A DNA stretch of 64,000 nt from Spirulina major PCC 6313 (GCF_001890765.1 NZ_KV878783.1:1944695-2008694); one strand, 5' to 3'. Positions 7,144 to 16,991 are shown, counted from the first letter of the stretch. The notes: generated from the sequence alone by a model not told the origin. A program made the numbers and translations.

Positions 7144-9366
7144 TTAGAACCAGTCATCATCATCATCCCAATCATCGTAGCTGGGCCGAGACCGAGCGCG
7201 ATCGCTCGGTGGGCGGCTATTGCTGGGGCGGTTCCAGTCGCGCCCGTCGGTGCTGCGTCGATCCGGCGGGCGACGGGAGCCACGGGGATCATCGTAGGGT
7301 GGTGGGGCCGAACGCGGCGGCGGTGGAGCGGGGGCATCGTAGGGCGATCGCGCTCCCCGACGCGGCGGCGGCGCACCGTAGGGATCATCAAAATCGTAGG
7401 GATTCGTATCGTAGGGATTATTCGGCGCACCGTAGGGCGGCGCGTAGGGAGCCGGGCGATAGGGATCGCGATAGGGATCGCGGGCTTTCTTATCGCCGGA
7501 AAACGTGCGCTTCACCGAGCCAAAAAAACCATCATCCTCTTCATCTTCGTACTGCATCCGCACTTCCCGATTCAACTCATAGAGCGCGTCTTGAAGATCG
7601 GCATAGGTGCGATCGATCGCCCGTTCATCATCCTTCGCTAACGCCGCTTCAAGATCCTGAATCAAGGCATCAATCTGACGGCGATAATAACTCGCGAACT
7701 GCGTGCCGAAATCGAGGACAATTTCCCGCAAACGGCGTTGAGATTGATCCACCAAGGCCTTAGCCCGGTTGCGTTTTTCCACCCGTTCGCGGCGTTCCCG
7801 GTCTTGCTGGGCAAACTGTTCGGCCTCTTGCAACATCCGATCCACTTCCCCTTGATTCAGGGTAGAGGCTTCCTGCACCACAATACTTTGCTCGCGGCCC
7901 GTGGTTTTATCCATGGCCGTCACCTGCAAAATTCCGTTGGCATCAATATCAAACGCCACCTGAATTTGCGGCACACCACGCGGCGCGGGAGGAATCCCCG
8001 CCAGCTTAAACCGACCGAGGGATTTATTATCCTGGGACATTTCCCGCTCCCCTTGGAGGATGTGGACTTCTACCACGGTTTGATTGTTTTCCCCCGTGGA
8101 GAAAATTTCCGATCGCCGCACCGGAATCGTTGTATTGCGCGGGATTAACTTTTTCATCGCGCCACTAATGCTTTCCAAACCCAAGGACAGGGGTGTGACA
8201 TCAAGCAGCAGCACATCTTTCACCACGCCGGAGAGAATCCCCGCCTGCACCGCTGCCCCCACGGCTACCACTTCATCGGGGTTGACGTTTTGGTTGGGTT
8301 CGCGATCGATCAACATCCGCACCAGGTCTTGCACCATCGGCATCCGCGTCGAACCGCCCACTAAAACGATTTCGTCAATTTGGCGCGGACTCAGGCCCGC
8401 ATCTTTAATCGCCCGTTTAATCGGTCGCCGAATCCGGCTGAGGAGATCGCCGCAGAGTTCTTCAAAGTCGGCGCGATTCAGAGTCGTTTCGATATGTTTC
8501 GGGCCGTCATCGGTGGCGGTGATGAAGGGGAGGTTAATTTCGGTGCTGGCCACGCCGGAGAGTTCGATTTTGGCTTTTTCAGCGGCTTCGGTGAGGCGTT
8601 GGAAGGCTTGGCGATCGCTCTTGCGCAGATCAATCCCCTCCTGCTCTAAAAACCGTTCAGCCAACCAATCCACAATCCGCCGATCAAAATCATTCCCCCC
8701 CAGTTGCGTATCGCCACTGGTGGCCCGCACCTCAAACACCCCATCCCCCACTTCAAGGATCGACACATCAAAGGTGCCGCCCCCCAAGTCAAACACCATA
8801 ATCGTCTGATTATCCTGACGATCTAACCCATAGGCCAACGATGCCGCCGTGGGTTCATTAATAATCCGCAGCACATCGAGGCCGGCAATTTTGCCCGCGT
8901 CGCGGGTGGCTTGGCGTTGGGAATCGTTAAAGTAAGCCGGTACAGTGATCACCGCTCCGGTCACGGGTTCACCTAAATACCGCTCGGCATCTTCGACGAG
9001 TTTGCGCAAAATCTTCGCCGACAATTCTTCCGCCGCAAAATCCTGCCGCAGCCGGGGGCAGGGAATCCGCACATTGCCATTCTCATCGCGGCGCACGGTG
9101 TAGGCGACGCGGCGGGATTCGGTGGTGAGTTCGCCGTAGGTGCGCCCGATGAAACGTTTGAGGGCATAGAATGTGTTTTTCGGATTGAGAACCGCTTGCC
9201 GCCGGGCCATCTGCCCGACCACAAGTTCCCCGTCCTTATTAAATCCGACAACAGACGGGGTGGTACGCATCCCTTCCGCGTTGGCAATAACCAGCGGTTT
9301 ACCGCCTTCCATCACTGCAACGACGGAGTTTGTGGTTCCCAAATCGATGCCGACTACTCTTCCCAT
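7144..9366 (-). CDS. dnaK: Hsp70 chaperone DnaK, long-tailed DnaK3-like form
   Basis: A 740-residue Hsp70. The nucleotide-binding domain shows [34 protein letters not shown] and [14 protein letters not shown]. The substrate-binding domain includes [14 protein letters not shown]. After a helical lid, a C-terminal tail of about 125 residues is rich in Asp, Pro, Arg and Tyr and ends [10 protein letters not shown]. The usual DnaK is about 635 residues. In Synechocystis the long DnaK3 is paired with a DnaJ, as here, and has been linked to thylakoid membranes. The DnaK3 assignment is by length and context; the Hsp70 call is secure. The start MGRVVGID is canonical. Confidence 0.95.
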   Translation of the reverse strand: MGRVVGIDLGTTNSVVAVMEGGKPLVIANAEGMRTTPSVVGFNKDGELVVGQMARRQAVLNPKNTFYALKRFIGRTYGELTTESRRVAYTVRRDENGNVRIPCPRLRQDFAAEELSAKILRKLVEDAERYLGEPVTGAVITVPAYFNDSQRQATRDAGKIAGLDVLRIINEPTAASLAYGLDRQDNQTIMVFDLGGGTFDVSILEVGDGVFEVRATSGDTQLGGNDFDRRIVDWLAERFLEQEGIDLRKSDRQAFQRLTEAAEKAKIELSGVASTEINLPFITATDDGPKHIETTLNRADFEELCGDLLSRIRRPIKRAIKDAGLSPRQIDEIVLVGGSTRMPMVQDLVRMLIDREPNQNVNPDEVVAVGAAVQAGILSGVVKDVLLLDVTPLSLGLESISGAMKKLIPRNTTIPVRRSEIFSTGENNQTVVEVHILQGEREMSQDNKSLGRFKLAGIPPAPRGVPQIQVAFDIDANGILQVTAMDKTTGREQSIVVQEASTLNQGEVDRMLQEAEQFAQQDRERRERVEKRNRAKALVDQSQRRLREIVLDFGTQFASYYRRQIDALIQDLEAALAKDDERAIDRTYADLQDALYELNREVRMQYEDEEDDGFFGSVKRTFSGDKKARDPYRDPYRPAPYAPPYGAPNNPYDTNPYDFDDPYGAPPPRRGARSPYDAPAPPPPRSAPPPYDDPRGSRRPPDRRSTDGRDWNRPSNSRPPSDRARSRPSYDDWDDDDDWF

Positions 9367-9562
9367 GCGTTGTTTCTGAACAAATGTTAAGCCATTATGG
9401 TCTATTGTATCTTGCTACAGCTTGGGTGCTGCGTCTAGAGAGTAGGGCTGATTTGTCTGGATCAAGTCTCTCCCATGGGGCCACGGGTGGCGCAAGATTG
9501 GGATATGACAGAGGGAGTGTAAGCGATCGCTGCACTCTTGATCTCTTCTCCACCCTGAAACC

Positions 9563-9898
9563 ATGACCAGAAAACTACATCTTGCGATTTCCACAACCAA
9601 GATTGAAGCAACCATCGAAGACTATTCCCAACGACTCGGCCAACGTCCCTGCGCTGCGATTCCGGGTGAATATGCCCTGTGGCGCACAGAGACACTGAAT
9701 CTTTCTGTGCGTCAAGATGCCTCCTGTGCGCCGGGTTCGTTGCGTCATTTAGGCTGGGAAGACTCAACGGTTGACGAGTTTTCCAGTGATGTGGATGTGA
9801 ATGGCATCGTTTGGGAACGATTCAGCGCCGCACAGCAGGCTGACGAAATTCATGCCCTTTGGCCAGAGGCAACCAACCCTTTCAACGCAAACATTTAA
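9563..9898 (+). CDS. Small hypothetical protein, possible VOC/glyoxalase fold
   Basis: A 111-residue soluble protein. The opening KLHLAISTTKIEATIEDYSQ and the following LGQRPCAAIPGEYALWRTE resemble one half of a vicinal-oxygen-chelate (glyoxalase/dioxygenase) module: beta strand, helix with a conserved Tyr, then strands carrying metal-site positions. A His in the first strand (KLHLAIS) fits a metal ligand. No closer assignment is possible. It is divergent from dnaK, with a 196-base gap that must hold both promoters. Confidence 0.5.
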   Translation: MTRKLHLAISTTKIEATIEDYSQRLGQRPCAAIPGEYALWRTETLNLSVRQDASCAPGSLRHLGWEDSTVDEFSSDVDVNGIVWERFSAAQQADEIHALWPEATNPFNANI

Positions 9899-10232
9899 AC
9901 AACTGAGCAGATGCATACTCCTGTAACGTCCTAGCCGTAGAAAGATGGCGGTGCCTGGGGTCAATGATGAGAGGAGGGCGCTTCTTCATTCCAGCAATTC
10001 TCATTTTAAAAATAATTCTTGCTGAAGCGCCTATTTTTAGGCCCTTTTAGCGATTGAAACCCGCATTCTGTCGTTCAGACTATCGGGATGGAAAGCCTCA
10101 GAAAGCCATGATTTCAGGACAAATGTTCTCAAATGAGAATTGCTGTTGCTGCGGTCTACCCCTTTCCGAATTCCCACAAAACCTCGTACAATCGTAAAGC
10201 ACAACTTTTTAGACAAAAGTAATCCAGCTCCC
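9899..10232. other. Leader region upstream of rpsP with a long stem-loop
   Basis: This 334-base stretch has no credible gene. It holds an 8-bp perfect stem GGCGCTTC (9977-9984) / GAAGCGCC (10024-10031). A second inner pairing AGCAA / TTGCT (9993-9997, 10019-10023) is separated by a short AT-rich loop. Just after it comes CCTATTTTTAGG followed by CCCTTTTAG. The element could be a terminator of the upstream gene or part of the rpsP leader; sequence alone does not decide. Confidence 0.4.
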
Positions 10233-10484
10233 ATGATCAAAATTCGCCTCAAACGGTACGGTAAAAAGCGTGAAGTCAGCTATCGGATCGTGGCTATGGA
10301 CAGCCGCACCCGTCGTGATGGTCGTCCCCTCGAAGAATTAGGCTTCTACAATCCTCGCACCGACGAAACCCGCCTTGATGTTCCGGCCATTGTCACCCGC
10401 CTCAAGCAAGGAGCACAACCGACGGAAACCGTGCGGGATTTGTTGACCAAAGCTCAAGTGTTTGAACAACTCAAAAATGCCTAA
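10233..10484 (+). CDS. rpsP: 30S ribosomal protein S16
   Basis: An 83-residue protein matching bS16 throughout: [20 protein letters not shown] at the start, [19 protein letters not shown] in the middle and a short acidic C-terminus. S16 binds 16S rRNA during 30S assembly. The ATG chosen gives the exact family N-terminus; an upstream in-frame extension has no homology. The stop overlaps the start of the next gene as TAATG, so translation is probably coupled. Confidence 0.97.
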   Translation: MIKIRLKRYGKKREVSYRIVAMDSRTRRDGRPLEELGFYNPRTDETRLDVPAIVTRLKQGAQPTETVRDLLTKAQVFEQLKNA

Positions 10485-10882
10485 TGTCTGAGTCGATCAA
10501 TCTCGAACGCTCGTATCCCGACTATGGTGAGTTGGTGCGGTTTTTGATTGAACCCTTGCTCGATACCCCCGATGCGCTGCGGATTAATTGTGAATATGTT
10601 CGTGGGAATTTGGGTGTTTTGGTGCGCGTTGCCTTTGAAGAGGCGGATCATGGGCGGGTATTCGGACGCGGGGGACGCAACATCGAAGCCATCCGTACCG
10701 TCCTAGCGGCCACTGCTCAAAATGCGGGACAAACGGCTCGTCTCGAAGTTTTCGGGAAGCCACCGGAACCCGTCAGCCAGACGGATTCGCGTCCGGCGGG
10801 GCGATCGCGCCAACGCAGTAGCAACCGCTCAACGCCCAAGCCGTCCCTGCCACGTCCGTCTCGCCCTCGCCGTAATGGATAA
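10484..10882 (+). CDS. khpA: KH-domain RNA-binding protein KhpA
   Basis: A 132-residue protein whose first 80 residues form a single KH domain with the GxxG loop in VFGRGGRNIEAIRTVL. The C-terminus is a basic Ser/Pro/Arg tail (SRPAGRSRQRSS onward) with no predicted fold. KhpA proteins are small global RNA binders. The position directly after rpsP, with overlapping stop and start, is the conserved context of this family in many bacteria. Confidence 0.92.
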   Translation: MSESINLERSYPDYGELVRFLIEPLLDTPDALRINCEYVRGNLGVLVRVAFEEADHGRVFGRGGRNIEAIRTVLAATAQNAGQTARLEVFGKPPEPVSQTDSRPAGRSRQRSSNRSTPKPSLPRPSRPRRNG

Positions 10883-10891
10883 GTTGATCCC

Positions 10892-11845
10892 GTGATCACG
10901 GAAACGATCGAGTTCCCTAACCCTGAGACGGCGATCGCCTTCGCGGGCATTGGTGAAGCCCATTTAAAATTGCTCTCGCGCCAGACGGGTGTAACCGCTG
11001 TGTTGCGGGGGCAAGCCTTGATGATGACGGGACAACCGAAAGCCGTGGAACGGTGTCGGCAGGTGGTGCGATCGCTGCAACCCCTCTGGGACGAAGGGCA
11101 AACCATCGGCGAGCCGGATATTTTAACCGCTTTTCATGCCGTCGATACCCAGCGCAGCGATGACTACCGCGACCTGCAAAAAAACATCCTCGCCGTCACC
11201 CGTCGCGGCGAATCGATCCGCGCCAAAACCTTCCGCCAACGCCAATACATCAACGCCATCCAATCCCACAGCGTCACCTTTTGCATCGGCCCTGCCGGAA
11301 CCGGAAAAACCTTCCTGGCGGCAGTGCTGGCGGTGAAAGCCTTACTCAATGATGATTGTGAGCGGATCTTGCTCACCCGTCCCGCCGTGGAAGCCGGGGA
11401 AAAACTGGGCTTTTTACCGGGGGACTTGCAGCAAAAAGTTGATCCGTTTTTGCGCCCTCTCTACGATGCCCTCTACGAATTTATCGACCCGGAAAAAATC
11501 CCCGACTTGATGGAGCGGGGCAAAATCGAAGTGGCTCCCCTGGCCTATATGCGGGGACGCACCTTAAAAAATGCCTTTGTGATTGTGGATGAAGCCCAAA
11601 ACACCACGCCAGCCCAGTTAAAAATGGTGTTGACGCGCTTAGGCTACGGGTCGCGAATGGTGGTCACGGGCGATATTACCCAAACCGATTTAGCCAATCA
11701 GCAGGATTCGGGTTTGGTGGTGGCGCAACGGATTTTAAAAGCGGTGGAGGGGATCGCATTTTGCCAACTTTCGGCGGCGGATGTGGTGCGCCATCCTTTG
11801 GTGCAGCGGATTGTGGCAGCCTACGAACAGTACGAAAAACGGTGA
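10892..11845 (+). CDS. phoH: PhoH family ATPase
   Basis: A 317-residue PhoH/YbeZ-like protein. An N-terminal RNA-binding-like region (about 1-70) precedes the ATPase core with Walker A GPAGTGKTFLAAVLA and Walker B AFVIVDEAQNTTPAQLKM, and the family motif MRGRTLKNAF. PhoH-like proteins are linked to RNA metabolism and ribosome maturation, and partner with YbeY in many bacteria. It starts at GTG, 9 bases after khpA, completing an rpsP-khpA-phoH operon whose members all act on RNA. Confidence 0.93.
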   Translation: MITETIEFPNPETAIAFAGIGEAHLKLLSRQTGVTAVLRGQALMMTGQPKAVERCRQVVRSLQPLWDEGQTIGEPDILTAFHAVDTQRSDDYRDLQKNILAVTRRGESIRAKTFRQRQYINAIQSHSVTFCIGPAGTGKTFLAAVLAVKALLNDDCERILLTRPAVEAGEKLGFLPGDLQQKVDPFLRPLYDALYEFIDPEKIPDLMERGKIEVAPLAYMRGRTLKNAFVIVDEAQNTTPAQLKMVLTRLGYGSRMVVTGDITQTDLANQQDSGLVVAQRILKAVEGIAFCQLSAADVVRHPLVQRIVAAYEQYEKR

Positions 11846-11908
11846 TATCGCAGTGGTCACGTCAGTTAGGACATCTAAGATTTGTTAATCACAAGAGACT
11901 GCTGAGGG

Positions 11909-11982
11909 CTGAGCGGAGTCGTTCGCGTAGCGTCTCCGCAGGAGATAGCCCGGCCGGCCGCTTACCCTTCGACTCCGCTCAG
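11909..11982. repeat. Dispersed inverted-repeat element after phoH
   Basis: A perfect 13-bp inverted repeat CTGAGCGGAGTCG (11909-11921) / CGACTCCGCTCAG (11970-11982) encloses a second palindromic stretch containing GTAGCGTCTCCGCAGGAGAT and CGGCCGGCCG. Units like this (CGACTCCGCTCAGGGT) are common intergenic repeats in cyanobacterial genomes. The position between two convergent genes suggests it may also act as a transcription stop. Confidence 0.7.
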
Positions 11983-12057
11983 GGTGCGCTGGTTGAATGT
12001 CCTAACTGTTCCGACTACTGCCATAAAACATCGATTGCGCTATTGGATCGCCATGCC

Positions 12058-12585
12058 TCACGATCGCTGATCCAGTTGGGTTTGGGCAAAGTCGCGCACT
12101 TGGGGGTCGTTGTCGTTGGCGGCGCGATCGCTGACAAACTCCCAGGTTTGGGGCAGGTCGTGATAATGCTCGATCATTGCTTTTAAGGCAGAGAAGCGGG
12201 GATTCACCTCATCGGGATGTTGGCGACGAAAGCGATCGGCAAAGGCGCATTTGGAAAGAATTTCATAGACGTTAAAATCCGTCGTCCAATTTTGGGCAAG
12301 TTCTTGCACCGCCAGCGATCGCACCATAGGATTCTGGGCATATTGGCTATAGGTTTTAAACCAGTTCAACACGCCGAGATCCTGCGTCCCGTAATGGGCT
12401 AATGCCCGAATCGCAATCGAGAGGACACCGGGATCGGCTTCTTGCTGAATGAACGTTTGGAGGGTTTCGAGCAAGTCTGAGCGGGTGCTGAGGTGGGGGA
12501 GGTGGGCTTGGAGGGTGAGGGCGCGATCGCGGGGGTCAGCGATCGCGCCAATTTCCGTTACAGTCAGGGGGGATAAATCAGGCAT
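12058..12585 (-). CDS. HEAT-repeat-like hypothetical protein
   Basis: A protein of about 175 residues built of helical repeats (DPRDRALTLQAHLPHL, PGVLSIAIRALAHYG, NPMVRSLAVQELAQN, DPQVRDFAQTQLDQ). Each resembles a HEAT repeat, so it is probably an alpha-solenoid adaptor. No catalytic motif is seen. The ATG giving MPDLSPLTV was chosen; a TTG ten codons upstream is possible. Solenoid proteins of this size in cyanobacteria include phycobilin lyase relatives, but no lyase-specific residue is visible, so function stays unassigned. Confidence 0.7.
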   Translation of the reverse strand: MPDLSPLTVTEIGAIADPRDRALTLQAHLPHLSTRSDLLETLQTFIQQEADPGVLSIAIRALAHYGTQDLGVLNWFKTYSQYAQNPMVRSLAVQELAQNWTTDFNVYEILSKCAFADRFRRQHPDEVNPRFSALKAMIEHYHDLPQTWEFVSDRAANDNDPQVRDFAQTQLDQRS

Positions 12586-12681
12586 AGGACAGCAATGTTC
12601 AGGATGCACACCCAATTTTAGCGGCGAATCCTGCCAAACCTGACCAATATTCTGATCATGCGTCCCGAAACGGACTCGATC

Positions 12682-13149
12682 CTAAGCATTGAGGGCCTGA
12701 AGATGGGCCACGATCGCCCGCAAACCGAGGCGATAGCTCATCGCCCCAAAGCCGCTAATCTGCCCAAGCACCACCGGCGCGAGATAGGAATGGTGGCGAA
12801 AGGGTTCGCGCTGGTAAATATTACTGAGATGGACTTCCACCGTGGGAATCTGCACCCCGGCGATCGCATCACGGATCGCAACACTCGTATGCGTATAAGC
12901 TCCGGCATTAATAATCACGCCATCGATATCCCCCCAAGCATCATGAATCCGATCCACCAAGACCCCTTCATGATTGGATTGCAGGCAATCCACCGTTGCC
13001 CCCAACTCCGCCGCATCCGTGGCTAGGGCGGCGTTAATTTCGTCGAGGGTGACTGTACCATAAACTCCTGGCTCACGACGGCCCAATAGATTGAGATTGG
13101 GACCGTGCAAAACCAGGAGTTTAAACGGAGTATTCGGGTGGTGTGCCAT
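12682..13149 (-). CDS. aroQ: 3-dehydroquinate dehydratase, type II
   Basis: AroQ converts 3-dehydroquinate to 3-dehydroshikimate in the shikimate pathway. The protein of about 155 residues has all type II motifs: [18 protein letters not shown] (with the catalytic Arg and Tyr of the flexible loop), [24 protein letters not shown] and [18 protein letters not shown] with the catalytic His. ATG 13149 was preferred to one 11 codons upstream because it gives family length and has GAGG about 8 bases before it. It stands alone. Confidence 0.95.
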   Translation of the reverse strand: MAHHPNTPFKLLVLHGPNLNLLGRREPGVYGTVTLDEINAALATDAAELGATVDCLQSNHEGVLVDRIHDAWGDIDGVIINAGAYTHTSVAIRDAIAGVQIPTVEVHLSNIYQREPFRHHSYLAPVVLGQISGFGAMSYRLGLRAIVAHLQALNA

Positions 13150-13197
13150 GACTATTGCCTCAAAGAGGAACTCAGTTTGCACTGAGCACTCGAAGGA

Positions 13198-13338
13198 CTA
13201 GCGTACATGGCGGCGTGGATTGTCCACAGGAATCGGAATGAGCTCAGGTTCGGGTTCCGGTTCCGGGCCAAAGAGAGCATCCACAATCCGGCGTGCCCAA
13301 TCTTTGAGTTGTTCCAATACCTTGTCTAGATAGTCCAT
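13198..13338 (-). CDS. Small amphipathic hypothetical protein with Pro-Glu linker
   Basis: A 46-residue protein from ATG 13338, which has AGGAG about 11 bases upstream. It consists of an amphipathic helix (YLDKVLEQLKDWARRIVDALF), a GPEPEPEPELIPIPV hinge and a basic tail (NPRRHVR). A longer frame reaches back another 28 codons to 13422 but lacks a better start. No function is known to me. Its own ribosome-binding site and non-random composition support it being real. Confidence 0.6.
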   Translation of the reverse strand: MDYLDKVLEQLKDWARRIVDALFGPEPEPEPELIPIPVDNPRRHVR

Positions 13339-13487
13339 TGAACAAAGTGCTCCTGCAAGACCTAACTTAATTTTAACGGTAGTTTTCGGGCTTGATCGCG
13401 AGTTTTCTAAATTTGCTTTCAATTATTCCTTACATTGTAACGATTTTTAAAGTTTTTTGATCATCTTCTTAATAAAAAATGCAGGTT

Positions 13488-15035
13488 TTAGGGCAAAAAT
13501 GCGCCGCCTCTGCGATCGTCCCCGGCCCCGGCAAACTCGCCACTGGGGAGGCGTTCCACCCCATGCACCCCCCCAAAAAACATATTTTGGGCTTGCCAAT
13601 GCAGTTGATGATCGGTGTAGCGATCGCTCAACTCCAGCCCTTCGCCTAAGCCCGGTTCGAGGTTCAATGTGCCGCTTTCCCAATGCAAACGCGGGCGAGC
13701 AATGGCGGTCCTGAGATCATCCCCAAAGTCCACCAAATTCGTCACGATCTGCGTGAGTACCGTGCGAATCCGGTTCGACCCCCCGGAACCAAAAACCTGG
13801 GTGGGCTGACCATCGGTGAGGATCATCGTTGGGGCCATCATCGAAGACATGCGGCGATCGCTTGCCCAAGCATGGAACCCCTGGGGGTTGAGATCCGCTT
13901 CGCCGAGCATATTGTTGACCATAATCCCCGTCCCCGGAATCATGTAGCCGGAGCCTTCGCCGTTGGAGGTAGTGGCGCTGGCAGCGTTGCCCCATTCATC
14001 CATGACGCTGATGTGGGTGGTGCTGCCCCAGCGGTTTAACCCGGCGGCGAGGGCGGCTTGATAGGGGGCGAAGTGATCCGCGCCCAGGAACTCAGCGGCG
14101 ATGGTGGGGTCATGGATGCGATCGTCGTAGCCATCGGTGCGGGCTTGGTTGGTGAGTTGCATGGCGCGAATCAGGGCGCGGAGATGGGTTTCGCTGCCCC
14201 AGGGCAGGGTGTCTAAGCCTGCGGTGGCCAGGAGTTGGAGGGTAAAGGCCATTAACGCGCCGCCGGAACTGGGGGGCGGGTTGGTGAGAAGGGTTTGACC
14301 GCGATAGTTAATGCGTAAGGGTTGCCGTTTGATCACTTGGTAATGGGCGAGGTCGGCATGGGTGAGATAACCGCCGTGGGTTTGACAGTCGGCCACCAGT
14401 TGATCGGCGATCGCCCCCCGATAAAACAGATCAATCCCCTCACTCACGATCGCTGCTAAGGTGTGGGCAAACTCTCGATGCACAAGCTGTTCACCGTAGC
14501 GCACGAGGCGACCCGTAGGCGCATAGATGCGGCGGGATTCGGCCCGTTCGAGTAAAATCGGCGCGAGGACGGTATTGATGCAAAATTCTTGAAAATCACT
14601 GAGGGGTACACCATCACGGGCGTAGGCGATCGCCGGTTCAGCCACCACCCCAAAGGGCAACCGCCCCAACTCCTGTTGCACCGTCCACACCCCCGCTAAA
14701 TTTCCCGGTGTGGCCATCGCCCCTAGGCCCACATGAAACGACTGCACCGCATCGCCAAAATTCACATCAACGGGGTAAAAATCCAAGTCCGCCACGGGTC
14801 GTTTTTCGCGGGGGGTTTGGGTGAAAAAGTCGTAGAGGATGGGGGGGCGATCGCCACAATGAGCCAACAAAAACCCGCCCCCCGCCGCTGAAGTGAGGGT
14901 GGGTTCTGTGACAAAGGAGGCGAGCATGGCCGCTGCGATCGCATCAAATGCATTCCCCCCCGCCTCAAACACCGTCATCGCCGCCGCTGCGGTCTGTGGA
15001 TGTCCGGCTGCTACTCCGCCCCGTGTTTTTCCCAT
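13488..15035 (-). CDS. ggt: Gamma-glutamyltransferase
   Basis: A 515-residue member of the Ntn-hydrolase gamma-glutamyltransferase family. It starts GVAAGHPQTAAAAMTVFEAG with the family motif AGGNAFDAIAAAM. The autocleavage and catalytic Thr lies in GSTTHISVMDEWGNAASAT, and the oxyanion region near GSGYMIPGTGIMVNN. The enzyme breaks gamma-glutamyl bonds of glutathione and related peptides. No clear signal peptide is seen, so it may be cytoplasmic, unlike the secreted E. coli enzyme. The C-terminus is short, ending soon after LHWQAQNMFFGGVHG. Confidence 0.9.
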   Translation of the reverse strand: MGKTRGGVAAGHPQTAAAAMTVFEAGGNAFDAIAAAMLASFVTEPTLTSAAGGGFLLAHCGDRPPILYDFFTQTPREKRPVADLDFYPVDVNFGDAVQSFHVGLGAMATPGNLAGVWTVQQELGRLPFGVVAEPAIAYARDGVPLSDFQEFCINTVLAPILLERAESRRIYAPTGRLVRYGEQLVHREFAHTLAAIVSEGIDLFYRGAIADQLVADCQTHGGYLTHADLAHYQVIKRQPLRINYRGQTLLTNPPPSSGGALMAFTLQLLATAGLDTLPWGSETHLRALIRAMQLTNQARTDGYDDRIHDPTIAAEFLGADHFAPYQAALAAGLNRWGSTTHISVMDEWGNAASATTSNGEGSGYMIPGTGIMVNNMLGEADLNPQGFHAWASDRRMSSMMAPTMILTDGQPTQVFGSGGSNRIRTVLTQIVTNLVDFGDDLRTAIARPRLHWESGTLNLEPGLGEGLELSDRYTDHQLHWQAQNMFFGGVHGVERLPSGEFAGAGDDRRGGAFLP

Positions 15036-15191
15036 ATCACTCTACAGATTGATCCTGTCAACGAAACCGCTTTTGATTGTGCCATAGGTCGCCTCCGCTA
15101 AAATACAGGCAGGATTGAGAAACCTCTCACCCCAACCCTCTCGCGCAGGCTTCTGCCTATACACCAATCGATCGCACAAGTGAACACCCTA

Positions 15192-15571
15192 GCTTGATCC
15201 CCCCTAACCCCCCTTAGTAAGGGGGGAAACTCGAAAAAAAGTCCCCTTAGTAAGGGGGGAAACTCAAAAAAAAGTCCCCCTTAGTAAGGGGGGAAACTCG
15301 AAAAAAAGTCCCCTTAGTAAGGGGGAAACTCGAAAAAAAGTCCCCTTAGTAAGGGGGGGAACTCAAAAAAAAGTCCCCTTAGTAAGGGGGAAACTCAAAA
15401 AAAAGTCCCCTTAGTAAGGGGGGAAACTCGAAAAAAAGTCCCCTTAGTAAGGGGGGGAACTCAAAAAAAAGTCCCCTTAGTAAGGGGGGAAACTCGAAAA
15501 AAAGTCCCCTTAGTAAGGGGGGAACTCAAAAAAAAGTCCCCCTTAGTAAGGGGGATTTAGGGGGATCAAGC
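15192..15571. repeat. Array of 11 palindromes CCCCTTAGTAAGGGG bounded by inverted repeats
   Basis: Eleven copies of the palindrome CCCCTTAGTAAGGGG (one-base centre) are spaced at about 32-33 bp by a linker of the form GGAAACTCGAAAAAAAGTC. G/A variation in the linker and one- or two-base changes in G-run length distinguish copies. The block is bounded by GCTTGATCCCCCCTAA on the left and TTAGGGGGATCAAGC on the right, an inverted pair known as ends of a common small cyanobacterial repeat. The core of that repeat has apparently been tandemly amplified here. The rest of the 15036-15671 gap shows nothing else. Confidence 0.9.
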
Positions 15572-15671
15572 CCAGGCTAAGTCAACAAGTGAAGATTATG
15601 TATCAGCAGAAGCTCCCACGGGAGAAGGGTTGGGTATGAGGGCATTCTGCCCCGTCGTATCATCTTTTCCT

Positions 15672-16991
15672 ATGTCTACCCCCGATCCCGAACTCCGCGA
15701 AAAAATTCGCCGTCAATTCGACCATTGCCCCTATCCCAGCACGCCTATCGATCACACCTACGCGAATAATCCGGATTTTCTGTATATTCATAACCTGATC
15801 ACGGCGTTTTATCGGCGCGATCGCACCGTGATCGACCCTTCCGGCATGGTGATTTTAGATGCGGGATGCGGTTCCGGCATCAAAGCCCTCGGCCTCGCCC
15901 AAGCCAATCCGAGCAGCCAGGTGATCGGTGTTGATCTGTCCCCGGAATCGGTGGAATTTGCCAAAAAGCGAATTCAGTATCATGGTATTGAAAACGTTGA
16001 ATTTCAAGTGTTAGATCTTGAAGATTTACCCAGTTTGGGCCTTGAATTTGACTACATCAATTGTGATGAAGTGCTGTATCTTCTCGATGATCCGGCGGCG
16101 GGTTTGGCTGCCATGAGTCGGGTGTTAAAACCGACGGGCATTCTACGGTTTAACCTCCACAGCTTATATGGCCGTGGCATGATGTTGCGTGCCCAGGAAG
16201 TATTTCGGATTATGGGCTTGATGGAAAGTAATCCAGAAGATACTGAGGTCGATATTGTGCGAGACACTTTTGATGCTTTGCACGATAACACAATGCTGAA
16301 GCAACTGACGAATTGGCCCAAGGCAGGCGAGTCGAAAGAGTCAATTTTGGCGAATTATTTGCTGATGGGTGATCGCGGTTTTTCCATTCCGCAGGTTTTT
16401 GACTTTCTTCGCCAAACAAACCTTGAATTTATCAGCATGGTGGAATGGCGAAATTGGAATCTTCTTGATCTTTTCAACACTCCCGATGATCTCCCTGTGT
16501 TTTGGCAACTCGCCCTTCCCGAAGCTAGCCTCGAAGACCAACTCACTCTGATTGAACTTTTGCACCCCAGCAACCGCCTCATTGATCTCTGGTGCTGTCA
16601 TCCTCAACCCCCCAGCACGATTCAACCTCTCGACACCTGGAGCCAATCCGATTGGCTTCGGTCTACGATCCATCTACACCCCCAACTCCAAATCCCCGCC
16701 GTCCGGACTGAGCTAGAGCGGTGTGTGGCCCAACTCCAGCCTTTTAATCTGGGGGCATTTTTACGCCATGTCGGCACGGCGGCGGTGATTGATGCTACGT
16801 TGGCCGCCGGTTTACTCATTCCCCTACTCCAGCAGCCCCAACCCTTTCAAGCCCTTACCGAACACTGGCAAACCCTCCATCCCCTCAACCCAATCACCCA
16901 AGCGCCCACAACACCAGACGAGGCGCGATCGACCCTGTACAGCGCGGCACAAGGTTTAGAGGCGGGGGGCTACCTCCTGATCACTCCTTGA
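15672..16991 (+). CDS. Class I SAM-dependent methyltransferase with C-terminal extension
   Basis: A 439-residue protein. The methyltransferase domain (about 45-210) has motif I VILDAGCGSGIKALGLA, the acidic residue of motif II in VIGVDLSPESVEFAKKR, and motif IV INCDEVLYLLDDPAAGL. About 230 residues follow with alternating helix and strand and no motif I can name. The substrate is unknown. ATG 15672 gives MSTPDPELREKIRRQFDHCP, a natural N-terminus; an upstream in-frame start lies in the repeat-flanked leader. It precedes a pilin and a glycosyltransferase on the same strand, so a role in surface-structure modification is possible but unproven. Confidence 0.8.
   Translation: MSTPDPELREKIRRQFDHCPYPSTPIDHTYANNPDFLYIHNLITAFYRRDRTVIDPSGMVILDAGCGSGIKALGLAQANPSSQVIGVDLSPESVEFAKKRIQYHGIENVEFQVLDLEDLPSLGLEFDYINCDEVLYLLDDPAAGLAAMSRVLKPTGILRFNLHSLYGRGMMLRAQEVFRIMGLMESNPEDTEVDIVRDTFDALHDNTMLKQLTNWPKAGESKESILANYLLMGDRGFSIPQVFDFLRQTNLEFISMVEWRNWNLLDLFNTPDDLPVFWQLALPEASLEDQLTLIELLHPSNRLIDLWCCHPQPPSTIQPLDTWSQSDWLRSTIHLHPQLQIPAVRTELERCVAQLQPFNLGAFLRHVGTAAVIDATLAAGLLIPLLQQPQPFQALTEHWQTLHPLNPITQAPTTPDEARSTLYSAAQGLEAGGYLLITP

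Noticed and set aside
6598-7641. 347-codon plus-strand frame opposite dnaJ/dnaK
   Set aside because: It lies antisense to two clear chaperone genes and its low-complexity composition mirrors their charged tails.
15192-15571. Possible CRISPR array
   Set aside because: The unit is a short palindrome at a 32-33 bp period with near-identical A-rich linkers, not unique spacers, and no cas genes are near.
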